From the IMG/VR virus record IMGVR_UViG_3300047297_000301, positions 1 through 64,000 of that record: 64,000 bases of DNA. One strand, 5' to 3'. Source of the DNA: a virus. The position numbers and the translations under genes are program-made. Of this stretch, positions 9,301 to 19,700 are shown piece by piece; positions within the stretch are counted from its first letter, which is position 1, and every line of letters starts with the position of its first letter. The notes under the pieces were generated by a model that was not told the origin of the DNA, did not search any database, and saw only the letters and a program-made list of their open reading frames with translations.

Positions 9301-11035
9301 TATAGATGCTGCTACTGTTGAGTCTGCTCTTGGTCGAGCCGAAACGCAAGACGAGATAGATAGCTTAACAGCACAAGGCAAAGCTCTCGCAGCATTTAGT
9401 GAAATACTGAGAAAGGGCCCTGATAAAACTGGTAGGCTGCCTTTTCAATCTACCGGTACTGAAGAAGGCGACGCATTTTTGCAGGCTAGATTGCAAAAAG
9501 TTGGTCTTAGTATGGCTACGCAACAAGCTACAAAAATAGGCCTACGAGCCCAACAGGGTGCTAATACAATTACTGGTGAAAGAGAAAGAATTGGTGGCAG
9601 ATTCCAAGACATATCAAAAATAAGTGGCCTAGAAGATAATATTTCACAGCAAAAATTAACTCAATTAAATACTCAAAACAGTCTTAACAATGCTAGTACT
9701 GAAAACTCTCTTAAAGCAGCAGCAAGTTTAGAAGCAGAAGCATTAAACAATAAACAATACTTAGAACGCTTAGAAATTCGAAACAAAATTAATGATGCAA
9801 GTAAACAAGAAGCTGCAAGTAGGGACGACGAAAAAGCAAGGTACACCGAAGAAATTGCTTTCCAAACAAAAGTATTAGATCTCACAGAAAAACGTCAAAA
9901 AATAGAAACAGACAACAAAACCGAGCAGGATAGGATCAAACTTATAGAGCTACAGTTTAATAAAGAAAAACTTGTTAGAGACACTAAATCGCAAGCTGAT
10001 GAAAATGCTTTAAAAATGACAGCAGCACTATTAGGTGCTGACCAAGAAATGTATAATGTTCAATTATCCTTAGGCATTGTATATGGTCAACAAGCTGAGT
10101 CTCAAAGAAAATACCTTGAATACGCTAAATTATCTAATGAAATATCTCAATCTGAGTTAACGCTACAAAAAGCACGATCTGATGCTTTAGCGACAATTGA
10201 TAACACACTAGCTAAGCTTGATCCTAAAGATAAATTCTACGAAGAAAGAAAATCACAGCTTGCTGAAGAAAAAACTGCAATAGAAGCTAAATTCACTTCT
10301 GAAAAAACAGCCTTACAAATAACTAATGATGGTCGCAGAAATGCTTTAAACCTAACGCAGTCTTTAACAGATCGCCAATTAGCTTATGGTGAAGTATTTA
10401 AGCAAAGCTTTGACCAAATGGGTAATGCACTAATTGAGTTTACTAAAACTGGTAAATTAAACTTCAAAGGTTTAATTGACTCAATGATTGAAGGGTTAAT
10501 TCGTTATGAAATGGCAGAACAGTCAAAAATGGTGTATGGTGCATTTAGACCAGCTTTAATGGCCGGTATTAGTAGTTTTTTCGGGCCTACAATGTCCCCA
10601 CAACAACTAGCTACTTCTGCAAATGCATTTAATATAAATGCCAAGGGTGGAGTTTATAATACTGGATTAACAACATTTGCCAAAGGCGGAATGTTTACTA
10701 ATTCAATAGTAAGTTCTCCTACTTTGTTTAAATTTGCTAAAGGTGCTGGCTTAATGGGTGAAGCAGGACCAGAAGCTATTATGCCCCTAAAGCGTGACGG
10801 CCAAGGAAACTTGGGAGTTCGTGCAGGTGGAGGCGGCGGTAGTGTTGATGTAGTTGTTAATAATTACGGTAATCAGCAAGCTACCACAAAAGAAACCACT
10901 GATTCACGCGGAAATCGTAAGATCGAAGTTATTATTGGCGATATGGTTGCAAGTGAAGTAGCCCGTCCAGGAAGTTCAGTTCAACAGTCGCTAGCAGGTA
11001 GTTTTAATAATAGGCCCGCATTAGCAAGGAGATAA
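6305..11035 (+). CDS. Tape measure protein
   Basis: 1576 residues; sets tail length and is threaded through the tube. Features seen: an Ala-rich N-terminal region with a lambda-type tape measure core (residues 90-330), hydrophobic segments near 295-320 and 550-575, long helical coiled-coil stretches (about 850-1350), and a C-terminal end with FAKGGMF, LMGEAGPEAIMPLKRDG and a Gly-rich turn. That end is the hallmark of lambda H-type tape measures. The start is supported by AGGAG at 6295-6299. If the lambda ratio of about 0.15 nm per residue holds, the tail would be near 230 nm; this is an estimate, not an observation. Confidence 0.93.
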   Translation: MANNDTAVLYIKLSDLGTISASHKDLKAFKGTFDSLQKDMNRPAGKGKGGWKNAMMGSNEYDVARGSAGATGASGRDFANQARGLDGLVRLYATYAANLFAAGAAFRALSNAADTTNMIKGMDQLGASSGQALGTIAKRLVSVTDGAISMRESIEATTKGTAAGLSSKQMEQLGMVANKASKALGVAMPDAISRLTRGISKLEPELLDELGLFTKIGPATENYARSIGKTANSLSDFERRQAFATAVLKEGLDKFSAIDVSANPYDRLLASLQNLGQGALEVVNKVLTPLVNVLTQNPTALLAVIAAIGASILKSAIPALGQYRQNLQNAANESRMVFTKIYSDQQEKLGALADSAGAAAAEAYKKGAPTIAKIAELEKSAKGFSKGRKDFAALAGKDPFAITPEEIKSLENRARYLKGRNDAEAQALTLHLGKLKAIRAGAAAAFDTASEGLIKGTEPGYTTPGSNDIINKRTLNKLASESIRSTTAETQAIYGSRAAYAKLNEQIALARDNKLKIITRYDEEGKAVVESTGKMGKLQAGYTRVAGVVGIVGQKIGSLISAFGIYGIVAGVVLQALSMLDSAFSKVGKQTEDFNKALDGSKDAVDNVTRTLDTLNRKGSSSTISGISALSNAMNELTSATDGSVDAAEKLKQAIAAGGWYDELRESVLGIFGKDVDTQLAKTLAASLQSTRTILRRTDIGSDTDQKLKDVLGVEELDIKSVTEAFKSGKITVDKYLQIQKMLNTALGNSSSKLNAFKTATENSNKAYQEFIQSTANTNPLFKLGSSLQEVSIAMGDTLKGGVDSLNAAFNDLTNNPEKAALFGEAFVNSFVAIRTEFKSTFDAVAKNRDVMAQYQGKIEDAQKALKDLQENSKGIFALPGRNQIQQEKKAEKNLENLLRSQTEDAMVIDTSVFIKARALFVSGVGAAFSEGAKIIDKALGQASAKAALTLAQARSGALSGERAALESARLKDEELKIQLAAVDLNMELIGSQERLIASIDAATVESALGRAETQDEIDSLTAQGKALAAFSEILRKGPDKTGRLPFQSTGTEEGDAFLQARLQKVGLSMATQQATKIGLRAQQGANTITGERERIGGRFQDISKISGLEDNISQQKLTQLNTQNSLNNASTENSLKAAASLEAEALNNKQYLERLEIRNKINDASKQEAASRDDEKARYTEEIAFQTKVLDLTEKRQKIETDNKTEQDRIKLIELQFNKEKLVRDTKSQADENALKMTAALLGADQEMYNVQLSLGIVYGQQAESQRKYLEYAKLSNEISQSELTLQKARSDALATIDNTLAKLDPKDKFYEERKSQLAEEKTAIEAKFTSEKTALQITNDGRRNALNLTQSLTDRQLAYGEVFKQSFDQMGNALIEFTKTGKLNFKGLIDSMIEGLIRYEMAEQSKMVYGAFRPALMAGISSFFGPTMSPQQLATSANAFNINAKGGVYNTGLTTFAKGGMFTNSIVSSPTLFKFAKGAGLMGEAGPEAIMPLKRDGQGNLGVRAGGGGGSVDVVVNNYGNQQATTKETTDSRGNRKIEVIIGDMVASEVARPGSSVQQSLAGSFNNRPALARR

Positions 11036-11037
11036 GT

Positions 11038-11403
11038 ATGCCAATTCCCTCATGGGCTAGTCAAGCACTACCACAAGTACCGCAAAAAGGATTTTCAGAG
11101 TCTTTGGGTTTGAACATTATACGTTCAAACCCGGACGCTGGTCCTGCAAAAATGCGTCGTAAAGGTACTCGCGTTAATACAATGGATTTATCCTTTATTA
11201 TGACAACTGCACAGTGTGCAACCTTAGAAACTTTTATTGAAGATACTTTACTGGGCGTTAAACGATTTACATTTCCACATCCACGTACTTTTACAAACGT
11301 AGAAGTACGTATAGTTCCTAGTTCTGATGGTGAGTTCTTTAAACTGCAGTACTTAGCACCAGGTTTCTGGAATACCTCCTTAAAGTTTGAAATACTACCA
11401 TAA
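11038..11403 (+). CDS. Distal tail protein (lambda M-like)
   Basis: 121 residues. Directly after the tape measure, in the position of lambda gpM. The sequence opens with a Pro-rich lead, then GLNIIRSNPDAGPAKMRRKGTR, and continues with a strand-rich body containing FPHPRTFTNVEVRIVP and ending in WNTSLKFEIL. This is the usual pattern of gpM-type minor tail proteins that recruit the tail tip. Stop and next start overlap (TAATG). Confidence 0.7.
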   Translation: MPIPSWASQALPQVPQKGFSESLGLNIIRSNPDAGPAKMRRKGTRVNTMDLSFIMTTAQCATLETFIEDTLLGVKRFTFPHPRTFTNVEVRIVPSSDGEFFKLQYLAPGFWNTSLKFEILP

Positions 11404-11945
11404 TGAGCAGATTAAGTAGACTATCACCACAAGCAATTCGTGCTATGTTTTCGTCTGAAACAGATGAACAGCTTATAATGTTGCTGACAATTTATGATCC
11501 AAACGGCAATACTAGCCCTACAGCCCCAACAACACCTATTAGACTAAGTGATAACTATACTCAAAGGTTATCTTCTACAACAGACGATGAAGTAGTTTAT
11601 GGAGTAGTAAGCCGATCTAATGAATATGTGTTTTTGCCAATGACCCTAAACTTGCCTAATGAAAATGACAGCGGTATGGGTGATTGCTCAATTTCTTTTA
11701 ACTTTGTTACGCCTGAGATGATTACTATTATTCGTAGTCACCTAATGTCACGAACAAAAGTTTTAATAGAACTAGTAGTTTCTAGTAATTTAGACTATGT
11801 AGAAGCTTCACTGCAGAACTTTTATATTACAACAGCAAGTTACAATGCTGAAAGCGTTACCTTAAACTTAAGTATGGTTAACTACAATACTGAGCCATTC
11901 CCTAGTTTTAGTTTTACACCTAACTATTTTCCAGGACTATTTTAA
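11403..11945 (+). CDS. Minor tail protein, DUF1833-like
   Basis: 180 residues. Sequence order (SPQAIRAMFSSETDEQLIMLLTIY, then RLSDNYTQRL, then a VYGVVSRSNEYVFLPMTLNLP segment) matches my recollection of the DUF1833 family, found between M-like and NlpC/P60 proteins in lambda-like tail modules and standing in place of lambda gpL. No catalytic motif is seen. It overlaps the next gene by one base (TAATG). Likely part of the tail tip hub. Confidence 0.65.
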   Translation: MSRLSRLSPQAIRAMFSSETDEQLIMLLTIYDPNGNTSPTAPTTPIRLSDNYTQRLSSTTDDEVVYGVVSRSNEYVFLPMTLNLPNENDSGMGDCSISFNFVTPEMITIIRSHLMSRTKVLIELVVSSNLDYVEASLQNFYITTASYNAESVTLNLSMVNYNTEPFPSFSFTPNYFPGLF

Positions 11946-14900
11946 TGAATTATGATAAATATATTGGATTACGATATTTAGACAATGGCAGAACTGAAAG
12001 TGGAGTTGACTGCTGGGGATTAGCTCGCCTATTTTATAAGGGTGAGTATGGTATAGACTTACCCAGCTATTCAGAAGAATACTCAGGCGGAACTGACCCA
12101 CGTATCCTACAAACGGTAGAGCTGTATAAGGATAACTGGGAAGAAAGTGCCCAACCAGAAGCGGGAGACTTGTGTCTTTTTAACATGCTTGGTGAGCCTA
12201 TGCATGTGGGTGTATATGTAGGCAACAACAAGTTTTTACACTGTCGTAGTGGCAGTGACTCAGTTATTGAATCGTTGTCTAACTTAAAGTGGAAAAACCG
12301 TTTTGTAGCTTTTTATAAGTATGCTCCGCAAGCACAAGTGCAAGCGGTTGGAGTTCCGCACCCATTAAAATTAAGCGTATATCGCGACTGGACAGTAGCA
12401 GGTACTACTGTTCAGGACTTTGTGGATTTTGTAAAATCCAAGTATACCGTAAGCAGTGAAATAGTTAGTAAAATAGTCATTATGTTAGATGGGGTAATTG
12501 TACCTAAAGCTAACTGGTCGACTACTGTGGTACAAGCTGGCCAAGAAATAGCTTATAAGAGCGTGGCCGAAGGTACGTCAACCAAGCGACTGCTGATAAC
12601 ACTTGCGGCAATTGCAATTACTGCTACCCTTGGACCTACAGGGTTAGAAAGTTTAGGTACTAGCATAGGTTCTTCCGTTGGAGTTACTGGTCTAACGGCA
12701 GGACAAGCAATTGCAGTAGCAAGTGTATCTATCCAAGTAGGCAGCATGGTTTTGCAAAATGTTATTGCACCTATTCGCCCACCCAGAACAAATGATCCTG
12801 GCAGTGCAAATGCCATGAACTTACTTAACGGACAAGCTAATCAAGCTAGTCCGTTTAACGCTATACCCGTTGTACTAGGAAAAGTACGATTTTCAGGAAT
12901 GTTAGGTGCTACTCCTTACGTAGAGTCACTAACAGAAACAAATATTTTAAACAGTGTTGTAGTGTGGGGGTTTGGCCCACTTTCAATTAAAGATGTTAAT
13001 ATTGGGTCAAAGCCTATAGATGATTTCTACTATGGTGAACCAGTTAGTGTACCCAGACCTATTACAATACAAGGTTTTGCCCGCGACTATGTACTTGGTG
13101 CCGCAGGAGGCATAGATGGGACTTTTAACAATCAATATGGTCGTGATGTTGAACAACGCCCAGTTAACCTAGAATTAACAAATAACGCTACTAATGTAAC
13201 TGCTAGTCATCCAGGCACAAGAAAATGGCAGCAGGTTAATCTTGTGCAAAATGCAGACGCTATTGATATTGTGCTATCTTTTCCCGAAGGTATGCGTAAG
13301 ATCAATACTAAAACTGGTGACATTGGCGTTACCACTTGCGGTGTAGAAATTCAGATGCGGCAGTATCAGGCAGGTGAGTGGGCCGAGGAAGACTCAAGCT
13401 CCTCGGTAAACGTATATAGTTTTAAACCAGGCGATACCCAAGCATTTCAATTGTTTACAATGAGTCCTCCTGGTGGTTTGGAAGTTCAGTTATACAGATA
13501 CACTACGTTCTGTTTATCACCCAGCGGTGGAATAAGCAGATTTGATGGGGCAGCTACCGAAACTCTAGGGCAAGATGCTAACCCGGAAATACAAGCAGAA
13601 TATGCTAAAACCAGCTATGCTTCGCTTGTGGGTACGTCCGGTACAAAAACCTACAAGCCACAAATAGCTCCTGGATACTTACCACTATATGAAGTATATC
13701 AAAGTTCAAACGGAACCATTACACCAGTAGGCACATCACAGCCCGTAGACTCCTATAGCGGTAAGTCAGGTTTACAGTACTCAGTGATTGAAACTCTAGA
13801 ATCTACTGGTAGTGGAATGGATACTGTTTGGGATACTTCTGCAATCAAAACTGTAAAAATAACATCAGGCAGAGTTTATGCTGATGCTAGCGGTGTTGAT
13901 TTAACAGCTGCTGCTGTAGAGGTGTGGAGCACTAAAACTTTATTTGGCGTAGCAGGAATAGACAGAAAAAGCAGTGGCGGAAAGTGGAGTCCATTTTTAC
14001 AAGACTTTGGTATCTGGGGTACTACAGATACAACTCCTGCTGCAACTCCTGAAAATCCTAATGCCTATGGAGGTAGTTGGTTATATAATGTACCCTCATT
14101 TTACTTTCCATATACAGGCTATTATGAAGTAACTGCTGCATGTGATGATCAAGGCGAAATTTTAATTGATGGTATACGTGCTGTACAGATTCCTAAATCT
14201 GGCGAAAAGAATACAATTGCAGCAATACAAGGCTTGATTAAACTAACAGCAGGTTTTCACAGTATTACTTTAAGTGGTGTTAATAATCAAGCCAATGATA
14301 AGGGTCTTGGCGCGCTGATTACCTATACAGCTAATAACGGTGTTAACATACAGCCTAGTCAAAACACTATTCTTACTTTTGGTACAGGTGCGTGGTTTGA
14401 AAGACGCAAAGACGCATTTAACTGGGTACACTCTGTAGAAAATCTACCAAGAGGTAGATATCAAGTACGTGTTCGTCGTACAAATTCAGACGAAACCGAA
14501 GATGAAGTCGATCAAAAGAAATTCCATAAAGCAATACTAGCAAACGTTACAGCATACGATAGCGAAAAGTTGCCTATGGTAAATCCACCAGGTACTTATC
14601 TAGCAAAAACAGGAATACGAGTCCAAAGCAGTAATAAAGTAAATGGACAGATTGATGGTATCAATGCACTGGTGCACACAATTACATGGGACTATGATAG
14701 AACCACAAGTAGTTGGGAAAACTTGCGCGAAACTAATAATCCTGCTAGTTTATTTGCATACGTATTAATGCATCCTGCAAATGCTTTTAGAGTTACTCCT
14801 TCAGAACTAGACATTCCTAGTTTAACAGCTTGGCATAACTTTTGCAATCCTGTAGCACAAACTGTAGCTACACCTAGTATGCAAAAAGGTCGTTATTATA

Positions 14901-16705
14901 CTATTAAAAGTTTAGGAACAACTACACAAGCATCCTGGAATATTTTAGCTGGAACTACTGGTGCGGTATACGTCGTTGGCAATTCATTTGAAGTAAAAGT
15001 TACTGGCGGACAGCCAGGAACTGGAACTGTAACCTATGCACCTAAATTTACTTATAACAGTGTTTTAAGTAGCACACAAAGTGTTATGGATACGCTGCGA
15101 GATATTTGCGCAGCAGGCAAAGCTAGCCCTACTTACATTGATGGTAAATGGGGTGTTGTAATTGATACCGAACGCACACATACAGTTCAGCATTTTACTG
15201 AGCATAATAGTTGGGGTTTTGAAGCTACGAAAATTTTACCAATATTACCACACGCTTTTCGTATTACTATTAGCGACGAAGATTTAGCTTATCAAACTAA
15301 TGAAATTATTGTCTACAACTATGGTTATGGGCCAACTACAGAAGGTGGTAAAATAGGTGCTACACTGTTTGAACAGCTTAACTTGCCTGGAGTTACAAAC
15401 GCAGATCAAGCTACTCGTTTAGCAAGATGGCACTTTGCTCAGTTAAAACTACGACCAGAAGTTTACACAATTAATGTAGATTTTGAACACTTGGTGTGTA
15501 CTCGTGGAGATAAGGTAAAGATTAGTCACAGTGTGCCTCAGTGGGGTATTGGCAGCGGACGCTTAGGTCTTGGAGTTGGAGATACGGTAACAGGTACTGC
15601 TCTAACACTAACAGAACCAGTACTTTTAACAAACAACACTAATTACAGTATTCTTATTCGTACAAATAATATAACTAGTACTCCTGGCACTGGTAGTGTT
15701 ATTAGAAACTTTTTATACACCGGAACTACTGGATATACTAGTACAATTACAGTGCCTGAAATATTAAGTACTGATGGTGTAAAAACTGATAACTTATTTA
15801 TGATAGGTTTAGCAAATATTAGTACGCAAGAATGTATTGTTACTGCTATTGAGCCTAGTAACGAATACAGCGCAAGGTTAACTCTTGTAGACTATTCTCC
15901 AGAAATATACACAGCAGACTTAACAGACTTACTGACATTTAATCCAAAAATGTCACTTAGTAATATTGCTATTGTTAAAACTACAATTACAAAATCGCCT
16001 ATTATTACAAGTATAAATAGTACAAGTGCTCAAAGTAATCAACTTGCCAGTGGAAATTATCAAAATAAAGCTATTGTAGCATTTACAAATCCGCAAGATT
16101 TACCAGCTGTTGCCTCCAAAGTACAGTTTGATATAATTGATGGAGATGTGTCTGCTTGGGATAGTAATCCTGGTACACTGTATGAGATTGATAAAAATAA
16201 CAGCACCTTTGAATTTGTTAACTTAACTTCTAACAAAAACTATAAAGTACGAGCCCGGTATACAAACGCTGATCGTACAATTTGTGGTCCTTGGTCACAA
16301 GATTTTGCTTTCAATAATGACGGTAAAAACAGAAACTTCCAAACTCCACCAGCAATTGCACTAGATTTAGAAAATACATATATTGTGGCAGATCCTACAA
16401 TAGTATCTAATTCTGCAGAAATTGCAGGATATGCTTACAGATTGTATAGAGATAGCGGTACTCTGGATTTATGGGACACTACACCTATTATTCCAGAAGT
16501 AATAAATAACGGACAAGGCAGGTTAAATCTACTCGACATACCAGTAACTTCGACTAGTCATCGAATCTCGGCAGACGGAGTAATTTACAGAGTAGCATGC
16601 AGAGTTGTAGATAAGCTCGGTAATTATAGTGACACAAGCAGTTATGGTACAACCGTAGCGAATAATGTTACCTATAACTACATAAAAATTAAAACAATTG
16701 TTTAA
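11945..16705 (+). CDS. Tail tip protein: NlpC/P60 peptidase + gpI-like + gpJ-like fusion
   Basis: 1586 residues apparently joining functions that lambda splits into K, I and J. Residues 1-125 are an NlpC/P60 cysteine peptidase with Cys23 (ESGVDCWGLAR), His87 (PMHVGVYVG) and a second conserved His99; it probably cuts peptidoglycan during DNA entry. Residues 139-207 look like the ubiquitin-like domain of gpI, followed by a Gly/Ala hydrophobic stretch (214-278). From about 290 the chain reads as a host-specificity protein J (SPFNAIPVVLGKVRFSG, then VVVWGFGPLSIKDVNIGS). A PA14-like segment lies near 710-800 (YYEVTAACDDQGEILIDG) and a fibronectin III-like domain near 1375-1460. The reading frame is uninterrupted. 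It should form the tail tip and contact the receptor. Confidence 0.85.
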   Translation: MNYDKYIGLRYLDNGRTESGVDCWGLARLFYKGEYGIDLPSYSEEYSGGTDPRILQTVELYKDNWEESAQPEAGDLCLFNMLGEPMHVGVYVGNNKFLHCRSGSDSVIESLSNLKWKNRFVAFYKYAPQAQVQAVGVPHPLKLSVYRDWTVAGTTVQDFVDFVKSKYTVSSEIVSKIVIMLDGVIVPKANWSTTVVQAGQEIAYKSVAEGTSTKRLLITLAAIAITATLGPTGLESLGTSIGSSVGVTGLTAGQAIAVASVSIQVGSMVLQNVIAPIRPPRTNDPGSANAMNLLNGQANQASPFNAIPVVLGKVRFSGMLGATPYVESLTETNILNSVVVWGFGPLSIKDVNIGSKPIDDFYYGEPVSVPRPITIQGFARDYVLGAAGGIDGTFNNQYGRDVEQRPVNLELTNNATNVTASHPGTRKWQQVNLVQNADAIDIVLSFPEGMRKINTKTGDIGVTTCGVEIQMRQYQAGEWAEEDSSSSVNVYSFKPGDTQAFQLFTMSPPGGLEVQLYRYTTFCLSPSGGISRFDGAATETLGQDANPEIQAEYAKTSYASLVGTSGTKTYKPQIAPGYLPLYEVYQSSNGTITPVGTSQPVDSYSGKSGLQYSVIETLESTGSGMDTVWDTSAIKTVKITSGRVYADASGVDLTAAAVEVWSTKTLFGVAGIDRKSSGGKWSPFLQDFGIWGTTDTTPAATPENPNAYGGSWLYNVPSFYFPYTGYYEVTAACDDQGEILIDGIRAVQIPKSGEKNTIAAIQGLIKLTAGFHSITLSGVNNQANDKGLGALITYTANNGVNIQPSQNTILTFGTGAWFERRKDAFNWVHSVENLPRGRYQVRVRRTNSDETEDEVDQKKFHKAILANVTAYDSEKLPMVNPPGTYLAKTGIRVQSSNKVNGQIDGINALVHTITWDYDRTTSSWENLRETNNPASLFAYVLMHPANAFRVTPSELDIPSLTAWHNFCNPVAQTVATPSMQKGRYYTIKSLGTTTQASWNILAGTTGAVYVVGNSFEVKVTGGQPGTGTVTYAPKFTYNSVLSSTQSVMDTLRDICAAGKASPTYIDGKWGVVIDTERTHTVQHFTEHNSWGFEATKILPILPHAFRITISDEDLAYQTNEIIVYNYGYGPTTEGGKIGATLFEQLNLPGVTNADQATRLARWHFAQLKLRPEVYTINVDFEHLVCTRGDKVKISHSVPQWGIGSGRLGLGVGDTVTGTALTLTEPVLLTNNTNYSILIRTNNITSTPGTGSVIRNFLYTGTTGYTSTITVPEILSTDGVKTDNLFMIGLANISTQECIVTAIEPSNEYSARLTLVDYSPEIYTADLTDLLTFNPKMSLSNIAIVKTTITKSPIITSINSTSAQSNQLASGNYQNKAIVAFTNPQDLPAVASKVQFDIIDGDVSAWDSNPGTLYEIDKNNSTFEFVNLTSNKNYKVRARYTNADRTICGPWSQDFAFNNDGKNRNFQTPPAIALDLENTYIVADPTIVSNSAEIAGYAYRLYRDSGTLDLWDTTPIIPEVINNGQGRLNLLDIPVTSTSHRISADGVIYRVACRVVDKLGNYSDTSSYGTTVANNVTYNYIKIKTIV

Positions 16706-16714
16706 GGGATAAAT

Positions 16715-19700
16715 ATGGCAGCAAGCTTATCCGCAGGTGTAAATTCCCTAATATTAAAATTAGATACTCCTTATGATAGTATCAGAACCTATGACATTAG
16801 GGATGACTTAGTCAAAGTAAAAGTATGGTGTTCTACTTCAGTAAGTTTTACTCCGTCAGATAGTAATCTAGTATTTGATGCTAGTGGCCTGTCTATTATT
16901 ATATCGTCTATACCCAATGGCACGCCTACACCAACTCCGTTGGTGGCAGGCACAACATACTATGTAAAGTATGCTTTTATTAGTGCTATTGAAGAATCTG
17001 AATATAGTATTTTATCACCAACTCCGGCCTTTGCAGCCCCTGTTCAAGGAGCTGCAGGCAGCAGTGTTGCTATAGTATTTAAACGTAGTGCTATTCAGCC
17101 ACAAACTCCTGAACCCAGTGCTAGTACACCTGGGGGCTGGTATCCTGACGTAACTAGTGTACCAGTTGGTACTGATGCCATTTGGGCCAGTGTTGGTTCA
17201 AAATCAAGTACTGCAACTTTATTTACTTGGCAAACTCCCGTTCGTATTGAAGGCGAAGGTGGGGTTCGTGGCGATAGTGCTCGTATTGCCTATAAAACTC
17301 AAGGTCAACAGTTAGCTGCACCAACAATCAGCGAACTAAATAGTCAAACTACAGGAAATACTACTTATCCATCTGGTTGGTCAGGAACTATTACTACACC
17401 ACTAGCAGGACAAAGTCTTTGGGCAGTAGACGGCATTTTTAATACTCCTTCAAATACTACAACGTGGGGCACACCTTATTTAACACAAGGTTTTCCTACT
17501 ACTATTCAAAGTGATAACTACAATGCTACAACATTAGGTTGGCAAATTCAACGAGATACTGGTAATGCTTTCTTTAATAATGTTACAGCACGTGGTAGTC
17601 TTATTACTGGCGATATTGCAGCTCAGCGCATTGAGATTAATAAAGTTGTTACACCTGGAACTGCAACCGTTCAACAAGTTGGCACTAATAGGCTAGAAGC
17701 TTTTTCCAGCAACAATATCCGATTCTTAACCTTAGGCGGCTCAGGCGGAACTACACAAGATACTGCAGTTATTGGTATTAGTGCAAATAACAATGTTATA
17801 AATCCTGTTTGGATTGAAAGCAGCGCTAATATTGGTTCCAATATCTTAAGTAACACTTTGGGTAAAGCTAATGCTATATCTTCAGTATCTAATAACGGCG
17901 GACGATTATTTTACGGGTATGTAACAGGACCAGGATCAGAGGCCCCTAAAGACGCTTTTCAAATTGACGTAAATAGCCCCAATCATACTGGGAACGCGGT
18001 TACCATAAATATGGGCACCAGTACAGGATCTGCTATTTCTGTTGGCGGTAGTGGGGATGGCTATGCAATTGACGCAGTTACAAACACTAGTGGAGTTGCA
18101 GGTAGTAAATCCGGTATTGCTTATTTTCGTGGAATAGACTTTCCTACAACTCAAGCCATACTTACTGGAAGCGGCTCACAAGCAAAGATTACAGTTAATT
18201 TTACTAATTTAAATACTGTTGTTGGACCACTACTATACTCATTTACACTAGAAAATATATCCTATAGTTTCCAACTAGAGTATGACGTTGAAACTTTCAA
18301 TGAATTACCATTATTTGTTAGTGCTATTGCTGCTGGCATAAATAATACGTGGCAAGTATCAACTCCAATTGGTGCAACACTTGCCTCTGGTAGCTTTATT
18401 CTTACAAAGCCAACAGTTGGTGTAGCTACTGGCACAAATTCTGGATCTATAGGTACTTTTACTGGAACGTTTAATAACGGTAGCGCCCCTACTTATACTA
18501 CAAGTAATACTAAAGTTAGGCTTACTCCCTTTCCAAACGAAATCACAAAAGTATTACGCGGAGACGGATCTTGGGGAACTGTTGCAGGTTCGGGTGGATA
18601 TGTAGATCTTCGATATAGTGTTCGTGACTATGGCGCCAAAGGCGATAATAGTACTGACGACACAGCAGCTATTCAAGCCACTATTAACATGGCAAGAACT
18701 ACAGGTGGAACAGTTTACTTCCCACGTGGAGTATATGTTATTACTACTAGTTTAACATATAGTGCTATTGCAGGAAATGATCCAATTTATAGGGTTCATT
18801 TTGCTGGAGATGGTATTGGGGCAAGTTTAATTCGTCAAATTAATACTGGCGATGGGTTGGTTATTACAGGATATACAGGTACACCAATAAATCCAAACCT
18901 TTATACGCACATTTCTGACCTTCAGTTTGTGGGTTCAGGTAGCGGACAAGGTTTAAGTATAACCAATGGTGCTTATGTATATGTTGAAGCCTGCCACTTT
19001 ACAAATTGGGCATATGGTTTTTATGGAGCTAACTTTTTAAGCTCTACATTTACAGCTTGCGCTTTCCGCTTTAATCAACGCGGATTTGTAATCGAACGTA
19101 TACCTGGAGGTAATTACGCTAGTAGTCCAAATGCTCTTACAATGTTAAATTGTGAGATAGGTGCTAATTCACTGTTTGGTGGATGGGTACTTGGTCCTGG
19201 TGTATTTACTATGCAGGGCGGGGCTATTGAAGGTAATGGTACTACATCAGGCAGTACTTCAAACTGGGGCTTAAAGATTAGCGAACCAAGTGGTTCTACT
19301 GCAATAGAAAGCGCTGTCGGTATTTCACTTGATGGTGTTTACTTTGAAGTTAACTCAGGTATTGCCGATCTATGGATTGAAAGTTCTTCTGCAAAGCCAG
19401 GCGTAACAAATAATATTAATGGTTGCAGTTTTGTACGAGTAGCCAGTAATTATCCAACATACAGTGTTCTAGTGTATGCCTCTACACCGGCTGACAGTTA
19501 TAATAACGTTATTAGTGGTTGTGGATTTAAAGGCATAGGAGGATATACTCCAAGCACTAGTCGCATGACTATTTCAAACTATAATACTAAAGTACAGTTA
19601 TTAGGTTGTAGTTTTGACAGTGTAGTAGATGCTTATGTTACCGGAGACGAAAATCAGTTTGAAAGCGCTTTGCGTGTACCAGATATTAAAGATCTTAGTG

